From the NCBI GenBank assembly GCA_007844125.1, contig CM017556.1, positions 71,486,697 to 71,550,696 of the forward strand: a stretch of 64,000 nucleotides of DNA. The letters are read 5' to 3'. Source of the stretch: Sinonovacula constricta (lineage: Eukaryota; Mollusca; Bivalvia; Cardiida; Solecurtidae). Under the pieces are notes generated by a model. It saw only the letters and a program-made list of their open reading frames with translations, did not search any database and was not told the DNA's origin. Shown in pieces: positions 12,629-23,587 of the stretch. A program made the position numbers and the translations under genes. Positions within the stretch are counted from its first letter, which is position 1. Each line of letters begins with the position of its first letter.

Positions 12629-14413
12629 CAAGAAATCCGAGAAATAACCGGAAATGACACTTGGCGTTACTGTCCGACCAGTGACAACCCAGCAGACCTT
12701 CAAACACGCGGTCTTAGTGCCAGCACATTTCAAGAGAGTAAATTATGGCAGCATGGTCCGCGGTGGATACTAGATAAATCAAAATGGCCGACCATGGAGC
12801 CACAGACTCTAACAACGTTGACCACGACAACAGAAGTGAATACAGCAACCACACAATCTACAACAGTGCCGAGTCAAGATCCAGAACTGATAGATTTCCA
12901 CAGATTCAGCAGCTACAAACGTCTGCTACGTGTAATAGCGTATGTGTGTAGATTTTTGCACAATATCAGATCTACTGTTGAACTTCGCAAATCCGGAACA
13001 CTTACAGTAACAGAGCTGCGACAAGCAGAAATACATGTGGTGCGATGCAGCCAATCTACATCATTCTATGCAGAAATACAAGAATTGGTTGATCCTAAGA
13101 AATCACGTCATCGGATTTCCATTGTTAAACAGTTACATCTCTACTTGGACAATGACAAACTACTCCGCTGTAAAGAAAGAATACATAATGCAGCGATTGA
13201 TGAATGCACGAAATTTCCAATTTTGTTACCAAACAGACACCCGATTACGTGATTGATAGTCCGTGACGCGCATGTATCAGTGCTGCATTCCGGCGAAAAC
13301 GCGACTATTACCCACATACGCCAGAAGTATTGGATACCACGTATCCGACAGTGTGTTAAGTCTATCCTGAAGAAATGTGTGATTTGTAAAAAGGTTATCG
13401 GCAGGCCGTACCCTTTACCAAAAACCCCACCATTGGTCAAGTACAGACTTGAGGAATCGTCACCCTTCACAGTCACAGGAGTGGATTTTAGTGGAGCGCT
13501 GCACGTGAAACCCGACAATGGAGGAACCACCAAGGTCTACATATGTTTATTCACGTGCGCAACCACACGTGCGATTTACTTAGAGGTCGTTCAGGACTTA
13601 ACAGAAGCAACGTTCCTTCAGGCATTTAGAAGATTTTGCAGCCGACGTTCCCTACCTAGACTCATGGTATCGGACAACGGAACTACTTTTCACGCGGCGG
13701 CGAACCAAATACGAAAACTAGCAAGTTCAGAATTTCTGCACAACCACCTTGGGAAAAAGGGAACCGAGTGGACATTTATCCCAAACCGCGCACCTTGGTT
13801 CGGTGGTTGGTGGGAAAGACTAATTGGGCTTACTAAAACCACGCTGAAGAAAGTATTAGGACGCACCTGCATCTCTATCAACGAACTTCAGACGGTGATT
13901 ACGGAAATAGAAGCCACCATAAATGACCGGCCATTAACCTATGTGTCATCAAACTCGGACGACCCAGAGCCACTAACTCCAGCCCATCTTCTGCACGGTA
14001 GAACTATTACACGACTGCCATATCAATACCCAGACATTAAACCCATTCCCATGGCAACCAGCCGATCCGTCCTACTTAAGAGAGCTGACAACCTGCGGAA
14101 AGTGATCGGCGACTTTCAAGAAAGATGGAAACGAGAATACCTCACTGCACTTAGGGAACGTTACCAAACGACACACGGTCGCACGTGCAATTTGCAAACT
14201 ATTAAAGCTGGTGACGTAGTCCAGATCCATGAAGACAAGCCACGTGCGTTATGGAGACTCGCCATTGTGGAGGAGGTCGTTCACGGGAGAGACGGTCTTG
14301 TACGGTCAGCTAAGCTACGGACCAAAGATGGACTGACCAACAGACCTATCACGAAGCTGTACCCCCTGGAAACATCTATTGATCAAGATTTAGATCGATT
14401 GAACAATCAGTGA
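12629..14413 (+). pseudogene. BEL/Pao integrase region with one in-frame stop
   Basis: From 12629 the frame encodes the end of RNase H (TWRYCPTSDNPADL), a linker, then after a TGA stop at 13250-13252 continues in the same frame to TGA at 14411-14413. The second part has the HHCC zinc-binding module (HVSVLHSGENATITHIRQ, then CVIC) and the integrase core. Its D-D-E residues are at 13484-13486 (GVDF), 13673-13675 (SDNG) and 13814-13816 (WWERL). The C-terminal DUF5641-like part includes RRADNL-like and WRLAIVEEVVHGRDG sequences. The catalytic core itself is uninterrupted. Confidence 0.9.
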
Positions 14414-14653
14414 CTGATCTGTGTTTTATAAAATTTACATCAGTGACATTTAATTTCTTAAAAATTATACTTTCCGCGCAACTATTTACAGACGTTTCAA
14501 GTATTAGAATTTAAAAGCTGATAATTTAACAAAGACTGTAAATATTTTTCATGCAATGATAATTGTATTTGACGTTAATTGATTAATGTGCCTGTTTCAG
14601 AGTGATCATTATTTATGTTCATGGCGTATTTAATCATTTTGGCGCCCTGAGTA

Positions 14654-14837
14654 TGTCGTGGAATAAATTCCATAACGTTACAGCAGACGTTATATGGCGC
14701 GTTAACGCTTACTAGGTATTGGCGACGTCCGTGACGTCACTTCCGTATTATTGTTTTGTGACGTAGAGTAAAATAAACGGTCGAACCTGGAATACGCAGT
14801 CTAAGTTGTTCTTACACAACCGAGTACCTTCATCACA
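14654..14837 (+). repeat. 3' LTR of the BEL/Pao element
   Basis: 184 bp, identical to the 5' LTR except for one base. The sequence just before it (TTGGCGCCCTGAGTA) is not a purine-rich tract, so the usual plus-strand primer site is not obvious. The copy of AATAAA at 14772-14777 would terminate the genomic transcript. Confidence 0.95.
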
Positions 14838-17800
14838 GTCGATATCAAGAACGGGTCAATTACTATTGTTTAAGGTCGATATCAAGAAGGGGTCAATTAC
14901 AATTGTTGTAAGGTCGATCTCAAGAAGGGGTCAATTACAATTGTTGTAAGGTCGATCTCAAGAAGGCGTCAATTACTATTGTTTGAAGGTCATTCTCAAG
15001 AAGCATTCAATTACTATTGTTTTAAGATCGATCTCAAGAAGGGGCCAATTACAATTGTTGTAAGGTCAATCTCAAGAAGGGCCAATTACTATTGTTGTAA
15101 GGTCGATCTCAAGAAGGGGCCAATTACAATTGTTGTAAGGTCGATATCAAGAAGGGGTCAATTACAATTGTTGTAAAGTCGATCTCAAGAAGGGTCAATT
15201 ACTATTGTTGTAAGGTCGATCTTAAGAAAGCGTCAATTACTATTGTTTAATGGTCATTCTCATGAAGCATTCAGTTACTATTGTTTCAAGGTCGATCTCA
15301 AGAAAGGGGTCAATTACAATTGTTGTAAGGTCAATCTTAAGAAGGGCCAAATACTATTGTTGTAAGGTCGATCTCACGAAGGGTCAATTACAATTGTTGT
15401 AAGGTCGATCTCAAGAAGGGGTCAATTACAGTTGTTGTAAGGTCGATCTCAAGAAGGCGTCAATCACTATTGTTTTAAGGTCGATCTGAAGAAAGGGGTC
15501 AATTACTGGTGTTTTAAGGTCGATCTCAAGAAGGGCTCAATTACTATTGGTTGTAAGGCGATCGCAAGAAATGGTTAATTACTATATTAGTGTAAGGTCG
15601 ATCTCAAGAAGGCGTCTTATTACTTTGTTTGAAGGTCATTCTCAAGAAGCATTCAATGACTAGTGTAAGGTCGATCTCAAGAAGGGTCAATTACTATTGA
15701 TTTAAGGTCGATCTCAAAGAAGGGCCAATTACTATTGTTGTAAGGTCGATCTCAAGAACAGGTCAATTCAATGTTGTAAGGTCGATCTCAAGAAGGGGTC
15801 AATTACAATTGTTGTAAGATCGATCTCAAGAAGAGGTCAATACCATTTGTTGTTAGGTCGATCTCAAGAAGGGGTCAATTGCAATTGTTGTAAGGTCGAT
15901 CTGAAGAAGAGGTCAATTACAATTGTTGTAAGGTCGACCTCAAGAAGGGTCAATTACAATTGTTTTAAGGTCGATCTCAAAAAGGCGTCAATTACTATTG
16001 TTTGAAGGTCATTCTCAAGAAGGCGTCAATTACTATTGTTGTAAGGTCGATCTCAAGAACAGGTCAATTACAATTGTTGTAAGGTCGATCTCAAGAAGGG
16101 GTCCATTACAATTGTTGTAAGATCGATCTCAAGAAGAGGTCAATTACTATTGTTTTAAGGTCGATATCAAGAAGAGGTCAATTACAATTGTTGTAATGTC
16201 GGTATCAAGAAGGGGTCAATTACAATTGTTGTAAGGTCGATCTCAAGAAGGGGTCAATTACAATTGTTTTAAGGTCGATCTCAAGAAGAGGTCAAATACA
16301 ATTGTTGTAAGGTCGATATCAAGAAGGGGTCAATTACAATTGTTGTAATGTCGATCTCAAGAAGGGGTCAATTACAATTGTTGTAATGTCGATCTCAAGA
16401 AGGGGTCAATTACAATTGTTGTAAGGTCGGTATCAAGAAGCGGTCAATTACAATTGTTGTAAGGTGGATCTCAAGAAGGCGTCAATTACTATTGTTTGAA
16501 GGTCATTCTCAAGAAACATTCAATTACTATTGTTTTGAGGTCGATCTCAAGGAGGGGTCAATTACAATTGTTGTAAGGTCAATCTCAAGAAGGGTCAATT
16601 ACTATTGTTGTAAGGTCGATCTCAAGAAGGGGTCAATTACTATTGTTTGAAGGTCATTCTCAAGAAGGGGTCAATTACTATTGTTTGAAGGTCATTCTCA
16701 AGAAGCATTCAATTACTATTGTTTTAAGGTCGATCTCAAGAAGGGGTCAATTACAATTGCTGTAAGGTCGATCTCAAGAGGGGTCAATTACTATTGTTGT
16801 AAGGTCGATCTCAAGAAGGGGTCAATTACAAATGTTGTAAGGTCAATCTCAAGAGGGGTCAATTACTATTGTTGTAATGTCGATCTGAAGAAGGGGTCAA
16901 TTACAATTGTTGTAAGGTCAATCTCAAGAGGGGTCAATTACTATTGTTGTAAGGTCAATCTCAAGAAGGGGTCAATTACAATTGTTGTAAGGTCAATCTC
17001 AAGAGGGGTCAATTACAATTGTTGTAAGGTCAATCTCAAGAGGGGTCAATTACTATTGTTGTAAGGTCAATCTCAAGAAGGGGTCAATTACAATTGTTGT
17101 AAGGTCAATCTGAAGAAGAGGTCAATTACTATTGTTGTGAGGTCGATCTTAAGAAGGCGTCAATTACTATTGTTTGAAGGTCATTCTCAAGAAGCATTCA
17201 GTTACTATTGTTTTAAGGTCAATCTCAAGAAGGGGTCAATTACAATTGTTGTAAGGTCAATCTTAGGAAGGGCCAATTACTATTGTTGTAAGATCGATCT
17301 CAAGAAGGGTCAATTACAATTGTTGTAAGGTCGATCTCAAGAAGGGCTCAATTACTATTGTTGTAAGGTCGATCGCAAGAAATGGTTAATTACTATTATT
17401 GTAAGGTCGATCTCAAGAAGGCGTCTATTACTTTTGTTTGAAGGTCATTCTCAAGAAGCATTCAATGACTAGTGTAAGGTCGATCTCAAGAAGGGGTCAA
17501 TTACTATTGATTTAAGGTCGATCTCAAGAAGGGCCAATTACTATTGTTGTAAGGTCGATCTCAAGAACAGGTCAATTACAATTGTTGTAAGGTCGATCTC
17601 AAGAAGGGGTCAATTACAATTGTTGTAAGATCGATCTCAAGAAGAGGTCAATACCATTTGTTGTTAGGTCGATCTCAAGAAGGGGTCAATTGCAATTGTT
17701 GTAAGGTCGATCTGAAGAAGAGGTCAATTACAATTGTTGTAAGGTCGACCTCAAGAAGGGTCAATTACAATTGTTTTAAGGTCGATCTCAAAAAGGCGTC

Positions 17801-18335
17801 AATTACTATTGTTTGAAGGTCATTCTCAAGAAGGCGTCAATTACTATTGTTTGAAGGTCATTCTCAAGAAGCATTCAATTACTATTGTTTTAAGGTCGAT
17901 CTCAAGAAGGGGTCAATTACTATTGTTGTAAGCTCAATCTCAAGAAGGGCCAATTACTATTGTTGTAAGGTCGATCTCACGAAGGGTCAATTACAATTGT
18001 TGTGAGGTCGATCTCAAGAAGGGGTCAATCACTATTGTTTTAAGGTCGGTCTCAAGAAAGGGGTCAATTACTAGTGTTTTAAGGTCGATCTCAAGAATGG
18101 CTCAATTACTATTGTTGTAAGGTCGATCGCAAAAAGGGTTAATTACTATTGTTGTAAGGTCGATCTCAAGAAGGCGTCTATTACCTTTTGTTTTAAGGTC
18201 GATCTCAAGAAGGGTCAATTACTATTGTTGTAAGGTCGATCTTAAGAAGGCGTCAATTACTATTGTTTGAAGGTCATTCTCAAGAAGCATTCAATTACTA
18301 TTGTTTTAAGGTCGATCTCAAGAAGGGGTCAAGAA
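14838..18335. repeat. 38-bp minisatellite, right part
   Basis: About 90 further copies of the 38-bp unit seen at 7512-8052. A recurrent variant reads GAAGGTCATTCTCAAGAAGC followed by ATTCAATTACTATTG. A block of about 1.8 kb is duplicated: a rare run with GCGTCTTATTAC and CATTCAATGACTAGTG near 15611-15670 recurs near 17420-17475 with the same downstream order of variants. Short open frames across it are repeat by-products. Confidence 0.95.
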
Positions 18336-19290
18336 ATGGTAGTATAATGGTCACGCTTTAGAGGTTGTAGATTCCTTTAACTATCTTGGCACTATTGTAA
18401 TTTACACGGGTTTATTCAGTGGCATTTGTGATTAATTAGAAGGGGAAAGGGGCTAAAGCTTTAACTATCTTGTTTCAGAAGTGTACTAAAATTCCTCTGA
18501 AACCCCGGACCTAATGTAAACTATTTGATTCATTCGTTGGTGCTATATTAATTTAACAATAAAGATGTCAACTAGCAATGTTGGCAATGTTGGGATATAT
18601 GGTGAACTCGGAAAATATCCTTTATCTCTATCCCGTTTATTAAGGATAATTAAATATTGGTGTAAAGTTCTGTATTCTAATAACCGTATTTCCCTAGATC
18701 TATATAAATAAGACCGAGACTATTGTGAACATGGTTGAAAAAATGGATTTATAATATTAAATCCTTATAAGAGAGACATGGGTTTTCTTATGTTTTTGTT
18801 TATCAAGATAGTGCGGATGCAAAGCAATTTCCCAAAGTTTTTGAACAACGTGTTTTTGATGTGTTCACACAGGAATTGCATGGGTCACTTAACCGGTCCC
18901 TCGTATTGAACCTGTATAAATACTGTAAATATTATTACAATACAAATCGTATCTGGATTTTTACTTCCGGATTTGAGGCTTTATGTCACAAAAAACGAGA
19001 ATCTCAGCTCATACATTACGAATACAAACAGATCACTTTTCTAGAAATAGAGTAGCAAGAGACAGAGAATATGAAAGTTTTGTGAGCAACATGCTATCGA
19101 AGATGAGTTTCACTTTATTTGCATGTGTACTGCCTATGACGTTATACGAAGACAATATATTCACAAACGAGTGTATGTTAATCCAGTTGCTTTTAAACTG
19201 ACAAGTCTCATTTGTTCCAATAACAAGCAAACCCTATCTTCTATCTATAACTGGTTTATTTAAGGGTCAGCACATACATTCGTATTTTAT
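18336..19290 (+). mobile_element. Decayed LINE 3' coding end
   Basis: Pieces of a non-LTR retrotransposon C-terminus are legible in shifting frames: VVDSFNYLGTIV at 18349-18435 (the post-YXDD RT motif), then LFQKCTKIPLKPRT and KLFDSFVGAI, then NVGIYGELGKYPLSLSRLLR and IIKYWCKVLYSNN, then ELHGSLNRSLVLNLYKY and ISAHTLRIQT. The order is that of a LINE RT thumb and C-terminal domain. Stops and frameshifts make it a fossil. It begins exactly where the 38-bp array ends. No RNase H is visible, so it is a different clade from the minus-strand LINE to its right. Clade not assigned. Confidence 0.75.
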
Positions 19291-19443
19291 CGTGACCCCG
19301 TCATACTGCCCTAGTATGACTTAAAGATAGTTTAACCAATGTGCCGAAAAGTGGGCTCCTATCAGGTATCCAATTTCGGTTACCTATTTATATCGCTAAT
19401 AAGCTTAGAATGGTTGGGTGTTTTTTGTATTTGTTGTCCTTAT

Positions 19444-19513
19444 ATAAGGTGAGTGGTTGAGTAATTATGTCTGGACGACCGAGGCCCGACCGCCCCTAAA
19501 CCATTCACCTTAT
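19444..19513. other. Inverted repeat (15-bp stem)
   Basis: ATAAGGTGAGTGGTT at 19444-19458 pairs with AACCATTCACCTTAT at 19499-19513, with one mismatch and a 40-base GC-rich loop. Confidence 0.75.
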
Positions 19514-19564
19514 TGTACAATGTTTGTACATACAAGGAGAAAGTCCTCGGCTATGGCAGGAAAG

Positions 19565-19624
19565 AGAGTAAAACGTTCATGTTTACCTAGAGAGAGTTTT
19601 GTATATTTATGAACGCTTTACTCT
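19565..19624. other. Inverted repeat (16-bp stem)
   Basis: AGAGTAAAACGTTCAT at 19565-19580 pairs with ATGAACGCTTTACTCT at 19609-19624, with one mismatch and a 28-base loop. It lies 51 bp after the preceding stem-loop. Confidence 0.75.
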
Positions 19625-19760
19625 AGGCTGAAAATTAAGTACATGGGTTAGTTAATACACTAATATAGTTAATTGTATTTACATTCAGTGGGGATTTTTT
19701 TTTATTTTTGTATATATTTTTTTTACATTGATAATGTTAGTGCAATAACAAGATTGTGCA

Positions 19761-19786
19761 GGGGAGGGTGGGTGGGTGGGGGTGGG
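19761..19786 (+). other. G-quadruplex motif
   Basis: Six runs of three or more G separated by single bases (GGGGAGGGTGGGTGGGTGGG and onward) satisfy the standard quadruplex pattern on the plus strand. It lies near the 3' end of the minus-strand LINE. Confidence 0.8.
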
Positions 19787-19849
19787 GTGCGGTTTTTCTA
19801 TTATATTTACATTTTGATTGCCTGTTTTCCCCTATTTTTTACATGCATG

Positions 19850-20266
19850 CGCCTCCGCCCTTGAGGGGGGATTACCGACTCTTAGTTATGAGTTCCTATT
19901 GTTATTAAGTGGGTGCCTTTGTTTTTACGGGGCCCTTAAGTGGCCACCGTTTATTCAGCGACCCTTAGCCTATACCTCTTTTGTCCTAATCATTGGTTCA
20001 AGTGGTGGGTGCCTTTGTTTTTACGGGGTCCTTAAGGGGCCATTATTCTATTCTTTTATTATAGTACAATATGGTACAGTGGGCGGGTACTATTTGCTTT
20101 TGTTAGGTGGTTTCGTTGGGTGCCTTTGGTTTTACGGGGTCTTTAGTAGTCCGCCGTTTATTCAGCTACCCTCCACCTACTAGTTTAATGGCTTCATTCT
20201 TACCATAACCTACTGTTCCTGCCTAAATGACGCTGATGTAATCTATTTCTTCCAGGTAGTCAAACA
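19850..20266 (-). repeat. LINE 3' UTR with a three-times repeated 28-bp motif
   Basis: Three copies of a motif reading on the plus strand GTGGGTGCCTTTGTTTTTAC then GGGG(C/T)CC lie near 19910, 20005 and 20115, spaced about 95-110 bp apart. They lie just after the LINE coding end, so are taken as 3' UTR repeats. Plus-strand open frames across here are shadows. Confidence 0.65.
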
Positions 20267-21242
20267 ATGTTTTTTTTTATTCTATCTGCTATTGAGTTTG
20301 GTGGAAAAAGTATAGTATGGATGTTAATGTTTGTTAACTCTAGGTCTATAAGCACTGTATTTTCGAGTTTCCTTCGAGATGTGGTGTGTTGTCGGCATAT
20401 GATTATTATGTGGTGGAAAGACTCTGTTTGGTTACAGTGCGGGCAATTTCTTGGTTTGTATTTGTTTTCCGCTCCGAGGAAGCTGGCTCCTAATCTTAAC
20501 CTGGTGTATATTTTATCCTAGTAAAAATTGTTATGACGTATCTTAATGTTCGTGTTTCTGTCACCATATGAGTAATTGTTTGACTGTTTGTATTCTTTGA
20601 ACCTTTCTTCTGCTTTAAGTCTGTAATGATTCTTTATAGAGTGGGGTGCTTCTTTTACGCTAATACCCAGCTTTGCGGGCATTCCAGTCGTTGAAGCCTC
20701 CTTCGCTAGTTGGTCAGCGGCTTCATTGCCTGTTTTTCCCACATGGCTGGGTATCCATTTTAAGGTGACACTGGTGTTGTTTTGTTGTTGTATTATTGTG
20801 TTTGTTCTGTAGATATCTCTAATTATGTCAGGTCTGTTTTTATTATCTACTGACCTGACTGTAATGCTTGTAGTGCGCTAAGCGAATCTGTGTTTTGATT
20901 AGTTAATTTACTGATATTTACCCATGATATTTTACAGGTAAATATGGAATGTTTTCCATCTAACTTGATTTTTGATTGCTTAATTGGCCTGTTGTTATGG
21001 TAGATGCTAATTCCTGCACCCGCTGTGTTTTTAATTGGGTCCTTACTGCCATCAGTGTATGTTTGCTGATGATGATCGAATGAAGTTCTCTTTTACTGGT
21101 TTAATTATGATAGGGTCGTCTTTTTTACTAATTGTCTTTGATAAATTGGTGTCTATATTGATGGGGGTTATACACACCAAGTTTGAGTTGACCGGAGGTG
21201 ATAATTGGTCTACAGACAGGCCTATTTCGTCAAGTAAGGGTT
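20267..21242 (-). pseudogene. LINE RNase H and C-terminal region
   Basis: In several frames the RNase H motifs are clear on the minus strand: YTDGSKDP near 21036-21058, TDSLSALQALQS near 20860-20890, and WIPSHVGKTGNEAADQLAKE near 20690-20760, giving the D, D, H and D residues of the active site. The tail has a zinc-ribbon-like CPHCNQTESFHHIIIC near 20410-20460, ending with a stop near 20267. RNase H in a LINE is the main reason for choosing the I clade. Confidence 0.82.
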
Positions 21243-21758
21243 TTATTTTTTTGTGTATGGTTTGTTGACCCTTTTTAACCATGCTCCTATGCGTGGGTAC
21301 GTTTCTTTATTCGCTGATAGTGTATGCCCTAGTCTGCTTGCTCGTACCCAGTATTTTAGACGACGTATGTTTATTTGTTCTATTATTGTGAATTCTCCAA
21401 TTTCTGCTTGGATTGCTTCTGTGCGGGCATAATTTGGGACACCTAATATTACTTTTATTACTTTGTTTTGGAGAATTTGTAATTTGTCGAGGTGTGTTTT
21501 ATGTGCGGAGCCAAACGCTACCATTCCATATTGTATTTTTGACTTAATTAGTGCTCTATAGAGTGTGGCTAAACATTTCTTGTTTGCTCCCCAGTTCTTA
21601 CCTTTTATGGATCGTATCACGTTGAGGTCTTTCTCACATTTTCCAATTAACGTATTGATGTGATCCTTCCACGTTAAGTGTTTGTCAAAAATAAGCCCCA
21701 GGAAGGTTATACTGTCGCTGTACTCGAGTATTTTGTTGCATAAGGTCAATTTTGGCAT
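21243..21758 (-). pseudogene. LINE RT thumb and connection region
   Basis: 171 codons with SITFLGLIFDKHLTWKDHI, LIKSKIQYGMVAFGSA and LDKLQILQNKVIKVILG, the usual LINE sequence after the RT catalytic box. The frame ends at a stop just before the RNase H part. Confidence 0.85.
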
Positions 21759-21907
21759 ATCACCTACTATGGAATTCCCATGTCTAAATATGATGGTCTG
21801 AGTTTTGTTCGGATTAATTAAGAAACCAAAGTTAAGAGCCCATTTTTCAATGTCAAACAGTACTTTTTGTATTTTTTGAACCCCTTGTTTAGGATTATTA
21901 CTAGTCA

Positions 21908-22914
21908 GACAGCGCTGTCATCTACAAATTGAGATATTTTAATTGATTGAGTTGATTTAAGGTATTTATTTTTCCTGTTGTGTTTGCTGATTACGTCATT
22001 AGTGTATTCATGAACAGGGTAAATAGGATTGGTGATAATACGCTTCCTTGTGGGCATCCATTTTCGGGGGTCTGGGTGGATGATGTTTTGCCATCACATC
22101 TTACTTTAATCTTTCTTGTTCTTAGGAATGCCGAGAGCCATTTCAACATATTTCCTTTAATTCCATATTTCATTAATGTGCCTATTGCTCCTTCGGCCCA
22201 CATTTTATCGAATGCAGCAGTTAGATCCAAAAATACTGCTGTGACACATTTACGTTTTGCTTGCGCTATTTTGATATCAGATTCTAGTCTTATTAGGTTG
22301 TCATTACAGGGGTGATTTGACCTACATCCAGATTGGTTTTCGGATAGGATGTTATTCGACTCCAAGTATGAACATAGTCTATGCTTTATCATTTTTTGCA
22401 TTAGTTTTGTAAACGTAGAGGTGAGTGATATTGGTCTGTATGACCCTGGATCGTGAGTTGGTTTATTAGGCTTGAGTAGTGGGATTATTGTCGCTTCCGA
22501 CCACGAGTCTGGTATTATTCCCTGATTCCATGAATTGTTGAACATTTCGAGAATACTTTGTTTAGATTCTTTTGGCAACTGTTTCAATATTTCATAGTGG
22601 ATTCCATCATCCCCTGTTGCTCCATTTTTACATGTGCCTAACGCTACATTAAGTTCTATAAGAGAGAAAGGTTTATTGTAGTCAATCTTCGTGTGATTTG
22701 TTTCATTATTGATTAAATTGTTGACCTTGATGGAGATTGATTCCTTCTTTTTGATGAAATCAGGGGTGTAGCCATTGTTGCTGCTAACCGTTTGGTAATG
22801 ACTTACTAGGGCTTCCGCCTTTTCAGTGGGATCTGTGATTAGTTGGTGATTAACTAAGAATGGATGGCTACTTTGACCTTGTTTCCCCCTAATTTTTTTC
22901 ATGAAATCCCACAA
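21908..22914 (-). pseudogene. LINE reverse transcriptase
   Basis: A 307-codon open frame (21991-22914) carries the RT fingers and palm: ATIIPLLKPNKP, YRPISLTSTFTKLMQKMI, NQSGCRSNHPCNDNL, FLDLTAAFDKMW (catalytic Asp), and NGCPQGSVLSPILF. The catalytic box follows in another frame as FVDD at 21917-21928, with a stop at 21905-21907 soon after. RT would prime DNA synthesis at the nicked target. One frameshift near 21990 and the later stop disable it. Confidence 0.9.
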
Positions 22915-23167
22915 TTCTTTGCTGGTGGTTTTGTGGGTTATCCCTGAACAAAAATTTTCCCAATTTTTGGCTTTTGCTTTTCTTATGGTTTTGTTAGCTT
23001 CTCTCCTAGCGTCTTGCCACAGTTTAAGTTTAAATGTAGAGTTCGGATCTCTTTTATAGTCTTTTCTCCTATTTTCTCTTAATTTCGCAGCTTTGGTGCA
23101 GTCGGCATTCCACCACGGTACGATTTTGCTGGATTTGTTTTGATTATTTTTGTTTTTTGGTATGGTG

Positions 23168-23587
23168 TCATTGAGTATTTTGGATTAAGTTTGAGTATAT
23201 AATGTTGAAGTTGTTGATTACATCGTGTTCCTGAATGTTCGTGAGTTCTTGTCTGCACTTTTCTTTAAAATTGCTCCAATTTTCTTGTGACGCTCTACTC
23301 ACATTCCATTTTTTATTATGATTTTGCGTATTTTTATTTGGTGAGAAGTTTATGTTAAGAGCGATGGGCATGTGGTCGCTACCCATTGTGTTGTCCAGAA
23401 CGTAAAATTCGCTTTTGTCAAATAAACTGGCAGACGTAATGGCTAAATCTAAAGCGCTATCCCTTGCGTTTTGAGTTGAGGATATTTTCGTGACCTGTCC
23501 ATCATTTAGAATACAGAGATTTTCACTGTTTAGGAATGTGAGCAGATCGTCGGCCTCGCCGTCATACCTTAAATCATTATCTGGATT
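23168..23587 (-). pseudogene. LINE endonuclease remnant (C-terminal part)
   Basis: Directly after the ORF1 stop, a frame reads YDGEADDLLTFLNSENLCIL, SALDLAITSASLFDK and MGSDHMPIAL, the C-terminal motifs of LINE apurinic-type endonucleases (SDH catalytic triad part). The N-terminal half of the endonuclease, including the N and E active-site motifs, is absent, so an internal deletion joined ORF1 to the middle of ORF2. Confidence 0.8.

Larger units (their letters stand above)
8053..14837 (+). mobile_element. BEL/Pao LTR retrotransposon, full length, defective
   Basis: A 6785-bp element bounded by 184-bp direct LTRs (TG...CA) and flanked by a 5-bp target duplication GTCGA (8048-8052 and 14838-14842). 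Order of domains is gag (DUF1759 plus three zinc knuckles), aspartic protease, reverse transcriptase, RNase H, zinc-binding and core integrase, and a DUF5641-like C-terminus, which is the BEL/Pao order. The coding part is broken by in-frame stops (8940, 9006, 9749, 13250), several frameshifts (within 9600-9750, near 10328, near 11655) and a 771-bp MITE. It cannot make its own intact polyprotein. It sits inside a 38-bp minisatellite unit, and the flanks join cleanly across it. Confidence 0.95.
19291..19800. other. Spacer between two LINEs, with two hairpins and a G-rich tract
   Basis: No coding sequence recognised. It contains two adjacent imperfect inverted repeats (19444-19513 and 19565-19624) and a strong G-quadruplex motif (19761-19786), listed separately. 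It may include 3' untranslated sequence of one or both flanking LINEs. Confidence 0.5.

Noticed and set aside
7512..18335. CRISPR-like array (regular 38-bp repeats)
   Set aside because: Units are contiguous without unique spacers and the context is eukaryotic; it is a minisatellite.
19673..20521. Plus-strand frames over the LINE 3' region
   Set aside because: They are antisense to the I-clade LINE C-terminus and its 3' UTR repeats.
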